Shown here: positions 8,995 to 18,361 of the stretch, piece after piece
Layout of the letters: every line of letters starts with the position of its first letter
How positions within the stretch are numbered: position 1 is the stretch's first letter
Source of the DNA: Phormidium tenue FACHB-886
Lineage (GTDB): Bacteria > Cyanobacteriota > Cyanobacteriia > Elainellales > Elainellaceae
Length of the DNA stretch: 64,000 nucleotides
Assembly: GCF_014764505.1 (NCBI RefSeq)
Contig: NZ_JACXWX010000003.1
Span: forward strand, 124,001 to 188,000
Direction of reading: 5' to 3'
Notes under the pieces: model-generated
The model's database searches: none
Told to the model about the DNA's origin: nothing
What the model saw: only the letters and a program-made list of their open reading frames with translations
Made by a program: the position numbers and the translations under genes

Positions 8995-11481
8995 CTAGGT
9001 CAAGATGGTTCCACCCATTAAGCGCTGATAGCGATACTCCAGCTCCGATCGCATCAACGACCAACGCTCCAAGGTTGCATCTAGTTCTATCACTCTTTCG
9101 GCTGCCTCTCTTGCCACTTCCAGCACTTCTTGATCTTCTACCAGGCTGGCGAGCGCAAAATCAGGCAAGCCCGACTGGCGAGTGCCCAGCACCTCACCCG
9201 GACCTCGGAAGCGCAAATCCATTTCGGCAATAAAGAAGCCATCTTGCGATTGCTCCAACACCTTCAGCCGCTGTCGCGCTGTCTCAGCCTTAGAACTGCT
9301 CATCAGCAAACAAAAAGACTGATCTGCACCCCGCCCCACCCGACCGCGCAGCTGGTGGAGCTGCGACAGCCCAAACCGTTCGGCATGTTCGATCAGCATC
9401 ACGGAGGCATTTGGTACATCCACCCCTACTTCAACTACCGTTGTAGACACCAAAATCTGCGTTTGGTTATCCCGGAACTGGGTAATTGCCTCGTCCTTCT
9501 CGGCGGAGGATAGACGACCATGCAGCAGTCCCACTTTGAACTCTGGAAACACGTCTTGGAGGTGCTGATACTCTTCGATCGCCGACTTCAGGTCTAGCTT
9601 CTCGGATTCATCGACTAGCGGCAGCACCACATAGACTTGCCGCCCCTGAGCAACTTCGCGGCGAATCAGATCGTAAGCATGATTGCGATCGCGTCCCGCT
9701 AACGCCGTCGTTTGGATTGGCTTCCGTCCGGGCGGCAGTTCGTCAATCTGGCTGACATCCAAGTCGCCGTGCAGGGTCAGCGCCAGCGTCCGGGGAATTG
9801 GCGTGGCGGTCATCGTTAGCACATGCGGAAAATCGCCCTTTTGCTGGAGCCGCGCCCGCTGCTGCACGCCAAACCGATGCTGTTCGTCGATCACCACTAA
9901 GCCCAGCTTTTGAAACTGGACGGGATCTTCGATCAGCGCATGAGTGCCGACCAGCAGCGGCAGTTCGCCTGTTGCCAGCTCCGCGTGAATTTGCCGGCGC
10001 TTAGCGGCTCTGGTGGAACCTGTCAGCAGTTCTACCGGCAAATGTAGCAAGTTAAACCACTGCACTAGCTTGCGATAGTGCTGCTCTGCCAGTACTTCGG
10101 TGGGAGCCATCAGCGCCGCCTGATAGCCCGACTGGATCGCCGCCAAGATCGCAATGACGGCAACGACCGTCTTACCCGATCCAACATCGCCCTGCACCAA
10201 GCGATTCATCGGCACTGGCTCTTGGAGGTTGTTGAGAATGTCGTTGACCACCCGCTGTTGTGCGCCGGTCAGCTCGAAGGGCAACACCTTGTAGAACTGC
10301 TCGATTAGCTTACCTGTGGGTGCAAGGGCGGCGCTGGTTTGCTCTTGCTGCTGCAGCATCCGGCGCTTCAGCAACCCGAGCTGCAGATAGAAAAATTCAT
10401 CAAACACCAGCCGATGACGAGCATTGTCCAACGCTACGGCATCCGGCGGAAAGTGAATGTGGGTGATCGCCTCCTGCAGTCCAATCAGCCCGTATTTCGC
10501 TCGCAGCCCCTCGGGCAGCGGCTCTTGCAGTTGCCCCACGGCTGGCAATGCCCCGATCACTGCTTTGCGGACAATATCCGCCGGTACGCCTTCAGTCAGG
10601 GGGTATATGGGCAGCACTCGCCCCACTTTCATCGACTCGATCGATGCACCCGCATGGTCGATCACCTCAATCTGCGGGTCTTCTAGCGTCACGCCAAATT
10701 TATCGCGTTTCACCAGCCCAGAAGCAGCGATCGTCGCCCCGATGGGATACTGGCGCTTTTGCTGCTCTTGCCAGCCGCGATTTTGAAAGCGCGCCCCCGG
10801 AAAGAAGCGGTTTAGCTTGATTTGTCCGCTCTGGTCTTGCAGGGTTAGCTCAAAGATTGCCAGTTTGGTGTTGCGCGGACTGTTGAAGCAATTGCAGCGC
10901 TTGACCGTACCCACGATCGTCACCGTTTCTCCTGGCTCAAGCTGCCGGATATTTACCTGCCGCGCATAGTCAATATGGTCACGCGGATAGTAGTACAGCA
11001 CATCCTTAACGGTGTATAGCCCTAGCTTTGCCAAGCGTTCGCTATTTTTGGCACCAATACCAGGTAAATAAGTTACCGCCTGATCGAGCCGCACTTCTGC
11101 TTTGCGCTTTGGCTCTACGATCGGCTTTGTTTTAGGTACTTTGGCAGGCTTAGCGGCGATCGTGCCTCCGGTCTTTTCTACAGTGCTTTCGGAGACTTGT
11201 GCAGCTTCGCGCTGCTCCTCCAGCCCTTTGCGGACTTGGTACACAAAGCGACGGGTATCTGCAACAAGATGCTGCCGTTCGGCAAACGTTAGCTCAGAGT
11301 AGCGGGCAAACGCTTGGGCGATCGTCTGCGATTTGGTGCGCTCGGCGGGTGGCAGAACTTCGGAGGGCTGCCCTAAGCTAAAGCTGAGGAATTCGCTAAA
11401 GCGATACTGCTTGCCGATCAAGTCGTTAAAGCCTTGGTCGGCTTCGACGGCAAGGGCTTTTTGCAGGCGCTCCCAGTCCAT
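8995..11481 (-). CDS. recG: ATP-dependent DNA helicase RecG
   Basis: An 828-residue protein. After a lineage-specific N-terminal extension of about 140 residues come a helix-hairpin-helix-like LPGIGAKNSERLAKLGL and the OB-fold wedge domain. The SF2 helicase core follows: motif I VQGDVGSGKTVVA, Ia MAPTEVLAEQHY, II VIDEQHRFGVQQR (DEQH, as in RecG), III TMTATPIPRTLALT, VI LRGRVGRGADQS. RecG remodels stalled replication forks and branch-migrates recombination intermediates. The ATG at 11481 is chosen because AGGAG precedes it by a good spacing. The downstream DUF2721 gene begins after 8 bases. Confidence 0.95.
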   Translation of the reverse strand: MDWERLQKALAVEADQGFNDLIGKQYRFSEFLSFSLGQPSEVLPPAERTKSQTIAQAFARYSELTFAERQHLVADTRRFVYQVRKGLEEQREAAQVSESTVEKTGGTIAAKPAKVPKTKPIVEPKRKAEVRLDQAVTYLPGIGAKNSERLAKLGLYTVKDVLYYYPRDHIDYARQVNIRQLEPGETVTIVGTVKRCNCFNSPRNTKLAIFELTLQDQSGQIKLNRFFPGARFQNRGWQEQQKRQYPIGATIAASGLVKRDKFGVTLEDPQIEVIDHAGASIESMKVGRVLPIYPLTEGVPADIVRKAVIGALPAVGQLQEPLPEGLRAKYGLIGLQEAITHIHFPPDAVALDNARHRLVFDEFFYLQLGLLKRRMLQQQEQTSAALAPTGKLIEQFYKVLPFELTGAQQRVVNDILNNLQEPVPMNRLVQGDVGSGKTVVAVIAILAAIQSGYQAALMAPTEVLAEQHYRKLVQWFNLLHLPVELLTGSTRAAKRRQIHAELATGELPLLVGTHALIEDPVQFQKLGLVVIDEQHRFGVQQRARLQQKGDFPHVLTMTATPIPRTLALTLHGDLDVSQIDELPPGRKPIQTTALAGRDRNHAYDLIRREVAQGRQVYVVLPLVDESEKLDLKSAIEEYQHLQDVFPEFKVGLLHGRLSSAEKDEAITQFRDNQTQILVSTTVVEVGVDVPNASVMLIEHAERFGLSQLHQLRGRVGRGADQSFCLLMSSSKAETARQRLKVLEQSQDGFFIAEMDLRFRGPGEVLGTRQSGLPDFALASLVEDQEVLEVAREAAERVIELDATLERWSLMRSELEYRYQRLMGGTILT

Positions 11482-11635
11482 TGTGGCTCCTGGATGTGGC
11501 AATGCTCGATTGCATGAAGGACAGGTTTTTGAGAACTGCGATCTGTGAGATTAGTCTCTGCATTCTCAAAAATAATTTAATTCTATCGAAGCGCAGAGCA
11601 CCTGGATGGCGACTGTTCTGGCTACAGCTCTGTGG

Positions 11636-12691
11636 CTACGACTCCTCAAACCAGCTTGCCCTCCAGGCAGCTTCGGCTTGGGCGATCGCTTTTTCGGTTT
11701 GGCGCTTTTGGTATTCGCGCATTAGCTTGTTGAGCTGGGCAAGTAGACTGCGAATTTTCGATCGCCAAATCCCAACGTTGGTATCGCTAAACTCAATCTC
11801 TGCCAACCGCAGGCGAATCGTTAGCAGTTGAGTGACAGACGTTTCATCGTCTGATTCACTCTCAACTAACAAACTCAGCAGGTTAGGCGGGCTAGCAGCG
11901 GTTTCAGAGACAATATCAGCTTTGGCAGCGACTTCTAGAACGGGTTCGGGCAACCGGCTCGGCAGAATCTTTGCCCGTTGCAGCAGCCGATTGGCAGTAT
12001 GTGACAACGTTTGGAGCTGTTCTACAATCGATTGCTCTAGCTGGCTTTGCCACTGGGCGATCGTCTTAGGATAAATGGGTAGATCGCTCAGCTCCTCTGG
12101 AGTGAGGAATTGGCTAGGAGATTCTGGCGGTAGGGGAGTGGCTTCTGAGCCGGAGGGTGCAGCGGTGTCGGCTGAGTGCAGCAAGGCTTCCGGTGGCTGT
12201 TCGGGTTCCAATACATCTGGCGCTTCTTCATCAGCGGAGAAGGCAAGTTCGTTTGGCGTTAGGGCAAGTTCGAGGTTTCCTTCTTCAGGAGCGATTTCCA
12301 GCTCTAGACTGTTAGTCTTTGAACTGTCCTTAGAACTGTCGATCCTAGAGCTGGAAATCGCCGCTTTAGTGCTTTCAGCAAGCTGTTGCTGTAAGCTAGC
12401 GAAGGCTTGAACCGGCTGGAGCAGCTCTTGCAGCTCTGTTTGGGTTTGCTTAGCAAGGTGCTGAAGCGCCTGCTGCAGATCCTGTCGCTGGCTAAGCGAG
12501 AGCGCCAAAAACTGCTCTGGGTAGCCGTGGGTGCAGAGATGGTAGCTTGCCAGAATCAACTGCTGCCGGACTGCTTGGCTAAGTACCGTCAGATATTGAC
12601 TGTAGGCTTTCTGAAATTCGGTAGCGATCGCAGCAACCGATTGGTCAAGAACAGTAAGCTCTTGTTCTATCTGCTGAATGGGTCGAACCAT
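11636..12691 (-). CDS. Hypothetical protein with helical ends and an acidic, Ser/Pro-rich middle
   Basis: A 351-residue soluble protein that I do not recognise. Residues about 1-100 are Gln- and Leu-rich helices that look coiled-coil capable (QQIEQELTVLDQSVAAIA). Residues about 105-200 are low-complexity and acidic (Ser, Glu, Pro), probably disordered. The last ~130 residues are again helical and end with REYQKRQTEKAIAQAEAAW. There is no signal peptide or membrane helix. The inner methionine at 12691 is chosen because the residues before it (from 12745) look less protein-like; the ribosome site is weak for both. It lies between recG and hemF on the same strand. Confidence 0.7.
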   Translation of the reverse strand: MVRPIQQIEQELTVLDQSVAAIATEFQKAYSQYLTVLSQAVRQQLILASYHLCTHGYPEQFLALSLSQRQDLQQALQHLAKQTQTELQELLQPVQAFASLQQQLAESTKAAISSSRIDSSKDSSKTNSLELEIAPEEGNLELALTPNELAFSADEEAPDVLEPEQPPEALLHSADTAAPSGSEATPLPPESPSQFLTPEELSDLPIYPKTIAQWQSQLEQSIVEQLQTLSHTANRLLQRAKILPSRLPEPVLEVAAKADIVSETAASPPNLLSLLVESESDDETSVTQLLTIRLRLAEIEFSDTNVGIWRSKIRSLLAQLNKLMREYQKRQTEKAIAQAEAAWRASWFEES

Positions 12692-12865
12692 TAGAGTGCT
12701 GAAGTACTGATCGGTTAGACTCCAGGATAACGACTTGAAGCGCAATTCTGCTCAATTGCACCAGAAAAGCTTATGCCTTGTGCTACAGAAATTAGTGAAG
12801 CTTATAAAAACAGTTAGGCGCAGCAAAGAATTTTGCTGCGCCCTTCAAGATGCGGTAGGTGAAGC

Positions 12866-13897
12866 CTAGTGAGAACCGCCTAGCCAATCTTGTGGTTTCA
12901 GGAAGGTGTCGTAAAGCTGGGCTTCGGGCGAGTTGGCTTCTGGCTGATAGCTATACTCCCAGCGCACCAGCGGCGGCAGCGACATCAGAATTGACTCAGT
13001 TCGACCGTTGGTTTGCAGCCCAAACAGGGTGCCGCGATCGTAGACCAGATTAAACTCAACGTAGCGACCACGTCGATAAAGCTGAAAATCGCGCTGCCGA
13101 TCGCCCCATTCTAGAGACTTACGACGATCAATGATTGGCAGGTAGGCAGGAAGGAAGGAATTGCCGCAGTCTTGCACAAACGCAAAAAGCTCTTCCCAGC
13201 TGCGTGGCTCTACCTCACCAACAGCATCGCTATATTGCCCAGCAATGCCATGCGGGTTCTGCCCATGGTACAGCTTCGAGCGATTGCCATCCTGGTAGTC
13301 GAAGAAGATACCGCCAACGCCACGCGTTTCCTGACGGTGCTTGAGATAGAAGTATTCGTCGCACCAGCGCTTAAAGGCAGGGTAATATTCGGTGTGATGC
13401 CGATCGCAAGCATTCTTCAAGGTCTGGTGAAAATGCACCACATCTTCAACAAAGGGATAGTAGGGCGTGAGGTCGATACCGCCACCAAACCACCAAACCG
13501 GACCTGCCTCAAAGTAGCGATAGTTGAGGTGGACTGTGGGAATGTAGGGGCTACGGGGGTGCAGCACCATCGAAGTGCCTGTAGCGTACCAGGAGTGTCC
13601 GGCGGCTTCTGGACGCTGTACCAGAATGGATGGAGGCAAGTCTCTGCCCCAAACTTCCGAAAAGCCAACTCCCCCTTGCTCTAAAATTGCGCCTGCTTTC
13701 ATAACGCGCGATCGTCCGCCGCCGCCTTCTTCGCGCTGCCACGCGTCTTCCTGAAACTGGCCTTCTCCGTCAACGGCTTCTAGTCCTTGGCAAATTTGGT
13801 CTTGTAGCTGCTTTAAAAAAGCGCTAATGCGCTGACGAGAATCGGCAGGGGGTGCGGAAGCAGAAGAGACTGCGCCGGAAATGGGAGATTTCACCAT
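12866..13897 (-). CDS. hemF: Oxygen-dependent coproporphyrinogen-III oxidase
   Basis: A 343-residue protein, the usual length. Diagnostic stretches include [39 protein letters not shown] and IFFDYQDG, all from the HemF active site. It oxidatively decarboxylates coproporphyrinogen III to protoporphyrinogen IX with O2, in the common path to haem, chlorophyll and bilins. The start is ATG at 13897. A long upstream region (13898-14468) separates it from a divergent SRPBCC gene and probably holds its promoter. Confidence 0.97.
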   Translation of the reverse strand: MVKSPISGAVSSASAPPADSRQRISAFLKQLQDQICQGLEAVDGEGQFQEDAWQREEGGGGRSRVMKAGAILEQGGVGFSEVWGRDLPPSILVQRPEAAGHSWYATGTSMVLHPRSPYIPTVHLNYRYFEAGPVWWFGGGIDLTPYYPFVEDVVHFHQTLKNACDRHHTEYYPAFKRWCDEYFYLKHRQETRGVGGIFFDYQDGNRSKLYHGQNPHGIAGQYSDAVGEVEPRSWEELFAFVQDCGNSFLPAYLPIIDRRKSLEWGDRQRDFQLYRRGRYVEFNLVYDRGTLFGLQTNGRTESILMSLPPLVRWEYSYQPEANSPEAQLYDTFLKPQDWLGGSH

Positions 13898-14468
13898 AGC
13901 AATAAGAATCGTCGAGATTAGCTAAATGAGGTTGCCAAAAGCCGGATGGAGAAATTTAAGTTTAATTACGTTGAGATGACATTCGTTAACACAAATGCAT
14001 TGGCTTACATCTGGCTAACATGGCGTGAACCATGGGTAGGTCTGGCTTTGTCTCGATCTAGCCTATACCGAAGTGGCCACCTTCAACACAGAATTAACGT
14101 ATGTAACGAAGGTAAAAAAATATAACGAATACTTCGCAACCAATCAACGATCGAACCTACATAGACCCTCCACATTCTAATGATTTGCTTCCTCTCCGAC
14201 AGACCGTAACAAAACATCATCATGTTGCACAGGAGCAACAGCAGCAGTCAGAGTCTCAGATTGCTGAGTGCTGTGGATTACAATGTTAAAGCTAGGTTAA
14301 AGCTAGTTTTTAAGTACAGTTCCGTAGGTTAGAAGTTTTTAAGGTAGAAGTTTTGCTTCAGGTGTACTAAAGCTGACAGGGTTATCTACAAACGCTACAT
14401 CCACACACGACAAGCATTGCTGAGTTCACTGTTTCATTGGATCTTGTTGGCTGAGGGAGGAATGAGTC
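13898..14468. other. Long intergenic region between divergent hemF and SRPBCC genes
   Basis: No gene is seen in 571 bases. It contains an exact 11-bp tandem duplication (GTTAAAGCTAG at 14285-14295 and 14296-14306), followed by related AGAAGTTTT repeats near 14330-14355, and an inverted GTTGC-N6-GCAAC at about 14224. Both flanking genes must be started from here. Confidence 0.5.
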
Positions 14469-15071
14469 ATGTTGGGCTTTTGGTTTAAGTCTATCCACCG
14501 AAACTTGTATGAGTTTCCGCCGATCGGCACTTATCAGGTGTTGAGTTCTGCTTCAGTAGATGATTTGTGGCAGAAAGTAACCGATTTAGCTGACGTCTCA
14601 TGGCATCCTCTACTGGCGAAAACCAACGTTCCCTATGGCTTGATTCCCAAGCCGGGGCTAATTTACCAAGCCGTTAGCCGCTTGTTTCCCATGCGAATCC
14701 AGATTTTTGTGGAGCGGGTACTGCCCAGAGAGCTGTTGAGCATTCGGGTCTTTGCGCTACCTGGCATTGAAGAACGGGTGACTTACCGAGTCGAATCGAC
14801 CCTATGCGGTACTCGGGTCTCTTATTCGGTGACGCTACGGGGCTGGCTGTCGCCGCTCGTATGGTCGGTGATTCGTCCTTATGCTGAAAAGGTAGCCAGC
14901 GAACTCGCGCAGGCAGTCGAGCGGGAGCTGCTGTCTAGCCCATCCCCTCGCCGTAAATTTCCCAAGTCCGATGCCTGGGATTTCTTGAGCATTGTGCTGG
15001 TGCTGGTTGGGGTGGGGCAGGTCTTGATAAATGCCAGCATATCGCTGCCCGGGGGGCAGTTCGTTTGCTAA
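14469..15071 (+). CDS. SRPBCC-family protein with C-terminal membrane segment
   Basis: A 200-residue protein. Residues about 20-155 look like an SRPBCC/START-like lipid- or ligand-binding fold: STASVDDLWQKV-type opening helix (here SSASVDDLWQKVTDL), several strands, and a closing long helix (IRPYAEKVASELAQAVEREL). The last 30 residues are hydrophobic (FLSIVLVLVGVGQVLI) and may anchor it to a membrane. The ribosome site GAGGGAGG is very strong. Ligand unknown. The next gene, a restriction endonuclease, follows on the same strand after about 70 bases. Confidence 0.7.
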   Translation: MLGFWFKSIHRNLYEFPPIGTYQVLSSASVDDLWQKVTDLADVSWHPLLAKTNVPYGLIPKPGLIYQAVSRLFPMRIQIFVERVLPRELLSIRVFALPGIEERVTYRVESTLCGTRVSYSVTLRGWLSPLVWSVIRPYAEKVASELAQAVERELLSSPSPRRKFPKSDAWDFLSIVLVLVGVGQVLINASISLPGGQFVC

Positions 15072-15143
15072 AGGCGTCTTAACAGCGCGAATTGCCATAG
15101 CGTTGCAGTGGGCATACTGAGAAAAATCTTTCAACGGTTGCCC

Positions 15144-16019
15144 ATGCAAAATTCATCCGATCGCAACGGCAGAGCGTTAGAATACGCGGTCGTTGTCCAG
15201 CTTGAGCAGCGGCTTTCACCAAAAAAAGCAAGATTAACGACTCGCGCCGTTCAATCTCAACTCAAAGATGAACAGAAATATCTCAGTTTATCGGTCTACC
15301 AGCAGCAGCAATTTCAGGCTTGGGCGAATCTGGTGTATGACTGGTTAGAGGCCAAATTCCTGATATCGAGTCAAGATTTGACGATCGATCGCCTAGCTGA
15401 TACTGATGCTAGAGCAGGCGATCCAACGGATGTGCGCCTTGAGAGCAGCCTACAGAAAATCAACCTATCTATCAAACATAATCATAAAGCGTTGAAGCAT
15501 CAGCGTCCTGCTTCAACTGCTCAGCACTGCGGCTATTCAATCAAGACACCTGAAGACCTGCAGTTTAGAGAGCAGTACCAGGCAGTTATTAAGGCTTTCA
15601 ATGTCTTCACATCTGGCTATTCATACTTTCGCGATCTAGAAACAGGGATTGTTTCAGCTCATCTTTATCAGCCAATCTGCGAGTTGGTAGCTCGGTCGAT
15701 TAATCTTTTCTGCTGCTATCCAGAAAAAGCCAACCATTTATTTAGATTTTTGGTGAGTGATACAAATTTCTACAAGCTGATTCTTGACCTAAGAGAACAG
15801 GAATTACGTATTCAACCGTTTCACAAACCTGAATTTGTAGATGCAGTCATCGCAAAGAATTTTAGAAATTATGTTCATTTAGATTTTTCAAACGCCTGGC
15901 GGATTTCTATGCGGCTACATACAGCCTCCAGTCGAATAACTATTAATCCTAACCTGAAGTTTGATACGCAGCTAGACGATCAAACTTCTATTGTTGAAGA
16001 GCGGCTCAGGATTCAATAG
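15144..16019 (+). CDS. Probable type II restriction endonuclease, HaeIII-like
   Basis: A 291-residue protein (from the ATG at 15144; a GTG at 15108 is possible). It opens with NGRALEYAVVVQLEQRL. In the middle it has DPTDVRLES, followed by INLSIKHNHKALKHQRPAS, which matches my memory of the catalytic region of HaeIII-family enzymes (isiKhNH-ALKH). It closes with ISMRLHTASSRI and LKFDTQL. If this is the PD-(D/E)xK core, the acidic residue before xK is replaced by Ser, which needs checking. The gene is lower in GC than its neighbours and overlaps the stop of a convergent adenine methylase by 7 bases, so the pair reads as a restriction-modification unit. Family is from pattern recall, not a search. 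Confidence 0.65.
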   Translation: MQNSSDRNGRALEYAVVVQLEQRLSPKKARLTTRAVQSQLKDEQKYLSLSVYQQQQFQAWANLVYDWLEAKFLISSQDLTIDRLADTDARAGDPTDVRLESSLQKINLSIKHNHKALKHQRPASTAQHCGYSIKTPEDLQFREQYQAVIKAFNVFTSGYSYFRDLETGIVSAHLYQPICELVARSINLFCCYPEKANHLFRFLVSDTNFYKLILDLREQELRIQPFHKPEFVDAVIAKNFRNYVHLDFSNAWRISMRLHTASSRITINPNLKFDTQLDDQTSIVEERLRIQ

Positions 16020-16816
16020 TTTTTGATAAATAGTTCTTGACCCTTGAGGGCATAGTTTCTTCCGTAGTTATTCATGCCGTACTGTAGCTCCCAGGAAATA
16101 ACGCTGGCAAAGCTAAACAGCTCTCGAATTACGGGTGAATCGTCATAAGTAATTAACCACGGATGCGTGCATCGCTTCATATTTTCAGCAAACCGCTGGT
16201 GATCGAATCCTAAATGCAGATCTCCCTTGATGCCATAAAGCTTTGATTTTGTTGCTTTCCAGTAAGGCGGATCGAGAAATATAAACACATCTTTTCCTTC
16301 GGCAAAAAGTAAGTCTTCATAATCACCAAAGGTAATCTGCACAGAGGACAAATGAGCCGTCATGAGCTGCAGACGATCGATCGAAGAGTCTGTAAATCGC
16401 TTCTCGAAAGCTTGCTGAGAATAGCCGCCCGAATCCATGACGCCTGAAAAGGTAATGCGATTCATGATGAAAAAACGAACGGCGCGATCGAAGGCAGAAG
16501 GGATGTTTGTTTCACTCTTTAAATAAGCATAGAGTTCTTTGCCATCTGTATATTTTGCTTTGAGTGTTCTAATTGCGTTCAACAATTCTTGAGGTTGATC
16601 TCTAGCAGATTGCCAGAAGCAGCAAAGATCATAATTCAAATCGTTGATCCAATATTTCTGAATGAGGGCGTTGTACTTCGATTTAACGGCTAGAAAAACT
16701 GAGCCTCCTCCTACAAACGGTTCTCTAAATTCAAAAGTGCTGGTAGGGATTTGCGGCAAAATCAAGTCGATCGCTTTTGATTTGCCACCTGGATATCGAA
16801 GTGAACTTTTAACCAT
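16013..16816 (-). CDS. DNA adenine methylase, D12 (Dam) class
   Basis: A 267-residue N6-adenine methyltransferase from the ATG at 16816. SAM-binding motif I region is SLRYPGGKSKAIDLIL with FREPFVGGGSVF. The catalytic motif IV is FLDPPYWKAT (DPPY). It would protect the recognition site of the neighbouring endonuclease. Its stop overlaps that of the endonuclease by 7 bases on the opposite strand. A 49-codon ORF lies 22 bases upstream on the same strand and is probably co-transcribed. The low GC of the pair suggests transfer from elsewhere. Confidence 0.9.
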   Translation of the reverse strand: MVKSSLRYPGGKSKAIDLILPQIPTSTFEFREPFVGGGSVFLAVKSKYNALIQKYWINDLNYDLCCFWQSARDQPQELLNAIRTLKAKYTDGKELYAYLKSETNIPSAFDRAVRFFIMNRITFSGVMDSGGYSQQAFEKRFTDSSIDRLQLMTAHLSSVQITFGDYEDLLFAEGKDVFIFLDPPYWKATKSKLYGIKGDLHLGFDHQRFAENMKRCTHPWLITYDDSPVIRELFSFASVISWELQYGMNNYGRNYALKGQELFIKNY

Positions 16817-16838
16817 AAAGATAGAGAAGAGCTGAGAG

Positions 16839-16988
16839 CTAAGGTTTAGAATACCGTCGCTGCAGCCCAATGGTATCGAATGAGTCGCTGAGGCTATAAC
16901 TTACTTCTGCGATCGACTGCTTAAATCGCTGATCTTCCGCCAGTGCTAAATCCATTAAAAATCTGATCTCGGTCTGAATCCGAGACAT
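16839..16988 (-). CDS. Small ORF (49 codons) ahead of the adenine methylase
   Basis: The ATG at 16988 is preceded by GAGGGA at a good distance. The frame ends with TAG at 16839-16841, 22 bases before the methylase start. The product is helical and charged (MSRIQTEIRFLMDLALAEDQ ... QRRYSKP), with no clear helix-turn-helix. Its position fits that of a small accessory or controller gene of the restriction-modification unit, but no family is recognised. Confidence 0.5.
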   Translation of the reverse strand: MSRIQTEIRFLMDLALAEDQRFKQSIAEVSYSLSDSFDTIGLQRRYSKP

Positions 16989-17197
16989 TTCAGTCTATCC
17001 CTCTGAATCTGTCCTATCTACCATTTGCAAAGCCTATGGTGTTCAACCAGGCAACTGCCTGGAATACATCAGCCAGGACTCCGATGCTTAAAAAGCTCTA
17101 TCCAAGCCCAGTTATTAAATTCACAGAACGGTAAGATGGGGATTGAGAATTTATGCTTACGATTTCCTTGGTGCCGATCGCCAAGGGGGAGACCCTA

Positions 17198-18268
17198 ATG
17201 CCGACAATGCTGGATACTGCTGCTGTTCTGGAGGTATTGCGCCCCGTCCAAGACCCTGAGCTGCGTAAAAGTTTGGTCGATCTCAACATGATTCGTCATG
17301 TGAAAGTGGAAGGCGGCAACGTCAGCTTTACGCTGGTGCTGACAACGCCCGCTTGTCCACTACGGCAATTTATTGTGGAAGACTGTGAGAGAGCTGTAAA
17401 AACTCTACCGGGCGTGGAAAGTGTCTCGGTAGATGTAACGGCCGAAACGCCGCAGCAAAAATCATTGCCCGATCGAACAGGAATTTCAGGGGTTAAAAAT
17501 ATCGTTGCCGTTTCTAGCGGTAAAGGAGGGGTGGGCAAAAGCACAGTTGCGGTAAACGTGGCGGTTGCCCTTGCCCAAGCGGGTGCAAAAGTAGGCTTGA
17601 TTGATGCGGATATTTACGGCCCGAACGCACCAACTATGTTGGGCTTGTCCACTGCCAAAGTGGCTGTGCGGCAGGGTGAGAAAGGCGAGATCCTAGAACC
17701 TGCCTTTAACCATGGCGTCAAGCTGGTTTCAATGGGCTTTTTGATCGACCCCGATCAGCCCGTGATCTGGCGTGGTCCTATGCTCAACGGCATCATCCGT
17801 CAGTTTCTCTACCAGGTGCAGTGGGGCGATCTAGATTATTTGATCGTAGACATGCCGCCCGGAACCGGAGATGCTCAGCTAACACTAGCGCAAGCCGTAC
17901 CCATGGCTGGGGCGGTCATCGTTTCGACGCCCCAAACGGTGGCGCTGCTCGATGCTCGACGCGGGCTGCGTATGTTCCAGCAGATGCAGGTTCCTGTGCT
18001 AGGCATCGTGGAGAATATGAGCTACTTCATTCCACCCGACCTGCCCGATCGTCAGTACGATCTGTTTGGCTCTGGCGGCGGTGAAAAAACCTCTAAAGAG
18101 CTGGGCTTACCGCTTTTGGGCTGCATTCCGCTGGAAATGTCTCTGCGGGAGGGAGGCGATCGCGGCATTCCCATCGTGGTAGCTGCGCCAGAATCTGCCT
18201 CAGCAAAGGCGCTGACGGCGATCGCTCAACGCATTGCAGCAAGCGTCTCGGTGGCGGCCCTCACCTGA
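17198..18268 (+). CDS. mrp: Mrp/NBP35-family iron-sulfur carrier ATPase
   Basis: A 356-residue protein from the ATG at 17198, chosen for the GGGGGAGA before it. The N-terminal ~85 residues are a DUF59/MIP18 domain (VLRPVQDPELRKSLVDLNMI). Then comes a deviant Walker A P-loop, SSGKGGVGKSTVAVNVAVAL, then GLIDADIYGPNAPTMLGL and the DMPPGTGDAQLT switch. Members carry and insert Fe-S clusters. The CxxC usually following ENMSYF is absent here: the text reads ENMSYFIPPDLPDRQYD. It lies upstream of rodA with about 90 bases between. Confidence 0.93.
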   Translation: MPTMLDTAAVLEVLRPVQDPELRKSLVDLNMIRHVKVEGGNVSFTLVLTTPACPLRQFIVEDCERAVKTLPGVESVSVDVTAETPQQKSLPDRTGISGVKNIVAVSSGKGGVGKSTVAVNVAVALAQAGAKVGLIDADIYGPNAPTMLGLSTAKVAVRQGEKGEILEPAFNHGVKLVSMGFLIDPDQPVIWRGPMLNGIIRQFLYQVQWGDLDYLIVDMPPGTGDAQLTLAQAVPMAGAVIVSTPQTVALLDARRGLRMFQQMQVPVLGIVENMSYFIPPDLPDRQYDLFGSGGGEKTSKELGLPLLGCIPLEMSLREGGDRGIPIVVAAPESASAKALTAIAQRIAASVSVAALT

Positions 18269-18361
18269 GCTGACTTAAGCTAACTTGAAGAGTGACTTGC
18301 GTAGTCCAATCTTTACGCAAATCCATCATCCTGGCATTTTTGACTGGAATTTCTGAAAGTC

